44,806 nucleotides of DNA from an uncultured Clostridia bacterium (GTDB taxonomy: Bacteria > Bacillota > Clostridia > Oscillospirales > Butyricicoccaceae), in NCBI GenBank assembly GCA_910589115.1, contig CAJUSB010000013.1, positions 1-44,806 of the forward strand, read 5' to 3'. The first letter of the stretch is position 1, and each line of letters opens with the position of its first letter. Below are positions 43,946 through 44,806 of this stretch, piece after piece. The notes beneath the pieces are model-generated. The model was not told the origin of the DNA, searched no databases, and saw nothing but the letters and a program-made list of their open reading frames with translations. Both the position numbers and the translations under genes were made by a program.

Positions 43946-44049
43946 CAAAAAAAGTGGAAAACCATAAAAAAGAACCGCAGCCTGATATGGTATAAAAAGT
44001 AGACACTTGCAACTCACGAAAAAGGAGTAAAATAAGGGTGATGAAAAAA

Positions 44050-44391
44050 ATGGCACAGAAACAGAGGAAATTATGAAAAGGAGTATAAGGTGCAGGCGGT
44101 GAAGCTGGCCAAGGAAATAGGAGCAAGAAAGGCGGCGAAGGAACTGGGGATCCCTGTGGACACGCTGTACGGGTGGCAGAAAGCGGTACGGGAAGGTCGT
44201 CTGGAGGCGGGCCCCGGATCCCGCCTCCAGACGATGCAATGAGCCTTGCGGAGGAACTGGCGGTGCTGCGCAAGCAGAACAAGGCGTTGGAGCGAGAAAT
44301 TCGGCGGGTGAAGGAAGAGAATGCGTTTTTGGCGGAGGCCAGCGCTTTTTTTGCCGCGAGCCATCGGAAGTCGGCAAAGAACAGCGAATGA
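44050..44391 (+). pseudogene. IS3-family OrfA remnant with frameshifts
   Basis: The pieces MAQKQRK, then YEKEYKVQAVKLAKEIGARKAAKELGIPVDTLYGWQKAVREGRL (helix-turn-helix), then SLAEELAVLRKQNKALEREI...FLAEASAFFAASHRKSAKN (leucine-zipper part) lie in successive different frames. Together they make a full IS3 OrfA with one frameshift near 44070 and another near 44220. The copy cannot give a normal protein. Confidence 0.8.
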
Positions 44392-44757
44392 GGTTTCTTG
44401 CAAAAAAGACGGATGACGGCGGGAAGAAAGGAAAGATATCGATGTACTGCCGGGTGCTGAAGGTGAGTCGGCAGGGATTTTACCAGGGTCTCCCATTGGG
44501 AGAGACCCTGGAAGTATCAAGGTCTGGCGGAGGCTATGTGAGAGATTTACAACGAGGATGTCTGCAATGATACTTACGGGCGCAGACGGATGTACCAGGC
44601 GTTGCTGTTGAAGCAGCCGGAGGGCGTCACCATCCCCAGTGAGAGCCCGGTCTACCGCGTAATGAAGGAGATTGGCATGGTCCATCACCCAAAGCGCAGG
44701 CCCAACAGCCTCACAAAGGCGGATCGGGAGGCCAGAAAGTCGGATGATTTGCTGGGT
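44388..44757 (+). pseudogene. IS3-family OrfB transposase remnant, truncated
   Basis: Recognisable OrfB pieces are FLAKKTDDGGKKGKISMYCRVLKVSRQGFYQ, RPWKYQGLAEAM, then a TGA in place of a sense codon, EIYNEDVCNDTYGRRRMYQALLLKQPEG and VYRVMKEIGMVHHPKRRPN...ARKSDDLL. After DDLL, near 44757, the similarity stops abruptly, so the DDE catalytic core is missing. A frameshift lies near a 10-base-arm hairpin at 44483-44511. The element is dead unless the missing part lies elsewhere. Confidence 0.8.
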
Positions 44758-44806
44758 GTGAAAAATAAATTGTGTAAATGGAAATATCGTATAAGGTAAG
44801 CGGTTT

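Noticed and set aside
43878..44282. Upstream extension of GdpP to about 800 residues
   Set aside because: It runs through the promoter and antisense to the IS3 remnant; the TTG at 43877 has a good ribosome site and gives the family length.
44483..44511. Hairpin as a regulatory site or small insertion in IS3 orfB
   Set aside because: The flanking codons (QGFYQ before, RPWKYQ after) are continuous with normal OrfB apart from a frameshift, so it is most simply part of the decayed gene.

Overview
The window looks like a chromosomal segment of a mid-GC member of the Clostridia, probably a gut Oscillospirales/Ruminococcaceae-type Firmicute. This rests on the block gdpP-rplI-dnaB-tilS-hpt-ftsH, strong AGGAGG ribosome sites, TTG/GTG starts and a Gram-positive style surface-glycan locus. 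The genus is inference. No rRNA, tRNA or CRISPR array was recognised.

Layout. (1) 1-290: the 3' end of an unknown transcript with a strong terminator (61-109), then a good promoter (208-236). (2) 291-24888: one long rightward surface-polysaccharide operon. It opens with a decayed small ORF, a stand-alone COG5610-type domain protein, a GT2 glycosyltransferase and a 1564-residue multidomain enzyme (GT2, HAD, COG5610 C-domain, sialyl/Kdo-transferase-like GT-B). A CMP-ulosonate-type cassette follows (KdsB-like cytidylyltransferase, HMGL-type aldolase fused to an MptE-like domain, HAD phosphatase), then a Wzm/Wzt ABC exporter and a DUF6270 protein. After a pair of mutually exclusive hairpins come a GT-C enzyme, a small membrane protein and a GtrB-like enzyme. 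A dTDP-2,6-dideoxyhexose pathway is next (2,3-dehydratase, Gfo/Idh ketoreductase, RmlC-type epimerase, two paralogous SDR reductases), then Glf, GtrA, RmlA and RmlB. There is no clear RmlD. The first SDR gene ends in a G10 tract that could make it phase-variable and could fuse it to the second. (3) 24889-25482: a GC-rich structured repeat, a near-consensus promoter and a leader hairpin. (4) 25483-33415: a complete jetABCD (Wadjet) operon of the DUF2397/DUF2398/SMC/DUF2399 kind. (5) 33364-35760: a small resolvase-like gene with no catalytic serine, then an AT-rich graveyard of IS66, IS3 and IS630 fragments. (6) 35761-43945: the leftward housekeeping operon with its own promoter and terminator. 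A second copy of the GC-rich repeat sits at its 3' end. (7) 43990-44806: a degenerate, truncated IS3-family element.

Working model. The cluster makes a polymer on the cytoplasmic face and exports it through the ABC transporter. It may cap or build it with a CMP-activated ulosonic acid, and may add further sugars outside through lipid-linked donors (GtrB/GtrA/GT-C). The dideoxysugar step may be switchable. Wadjet protects against small circular DNA. All functions are read from motifs and gene context; no database search was possible.
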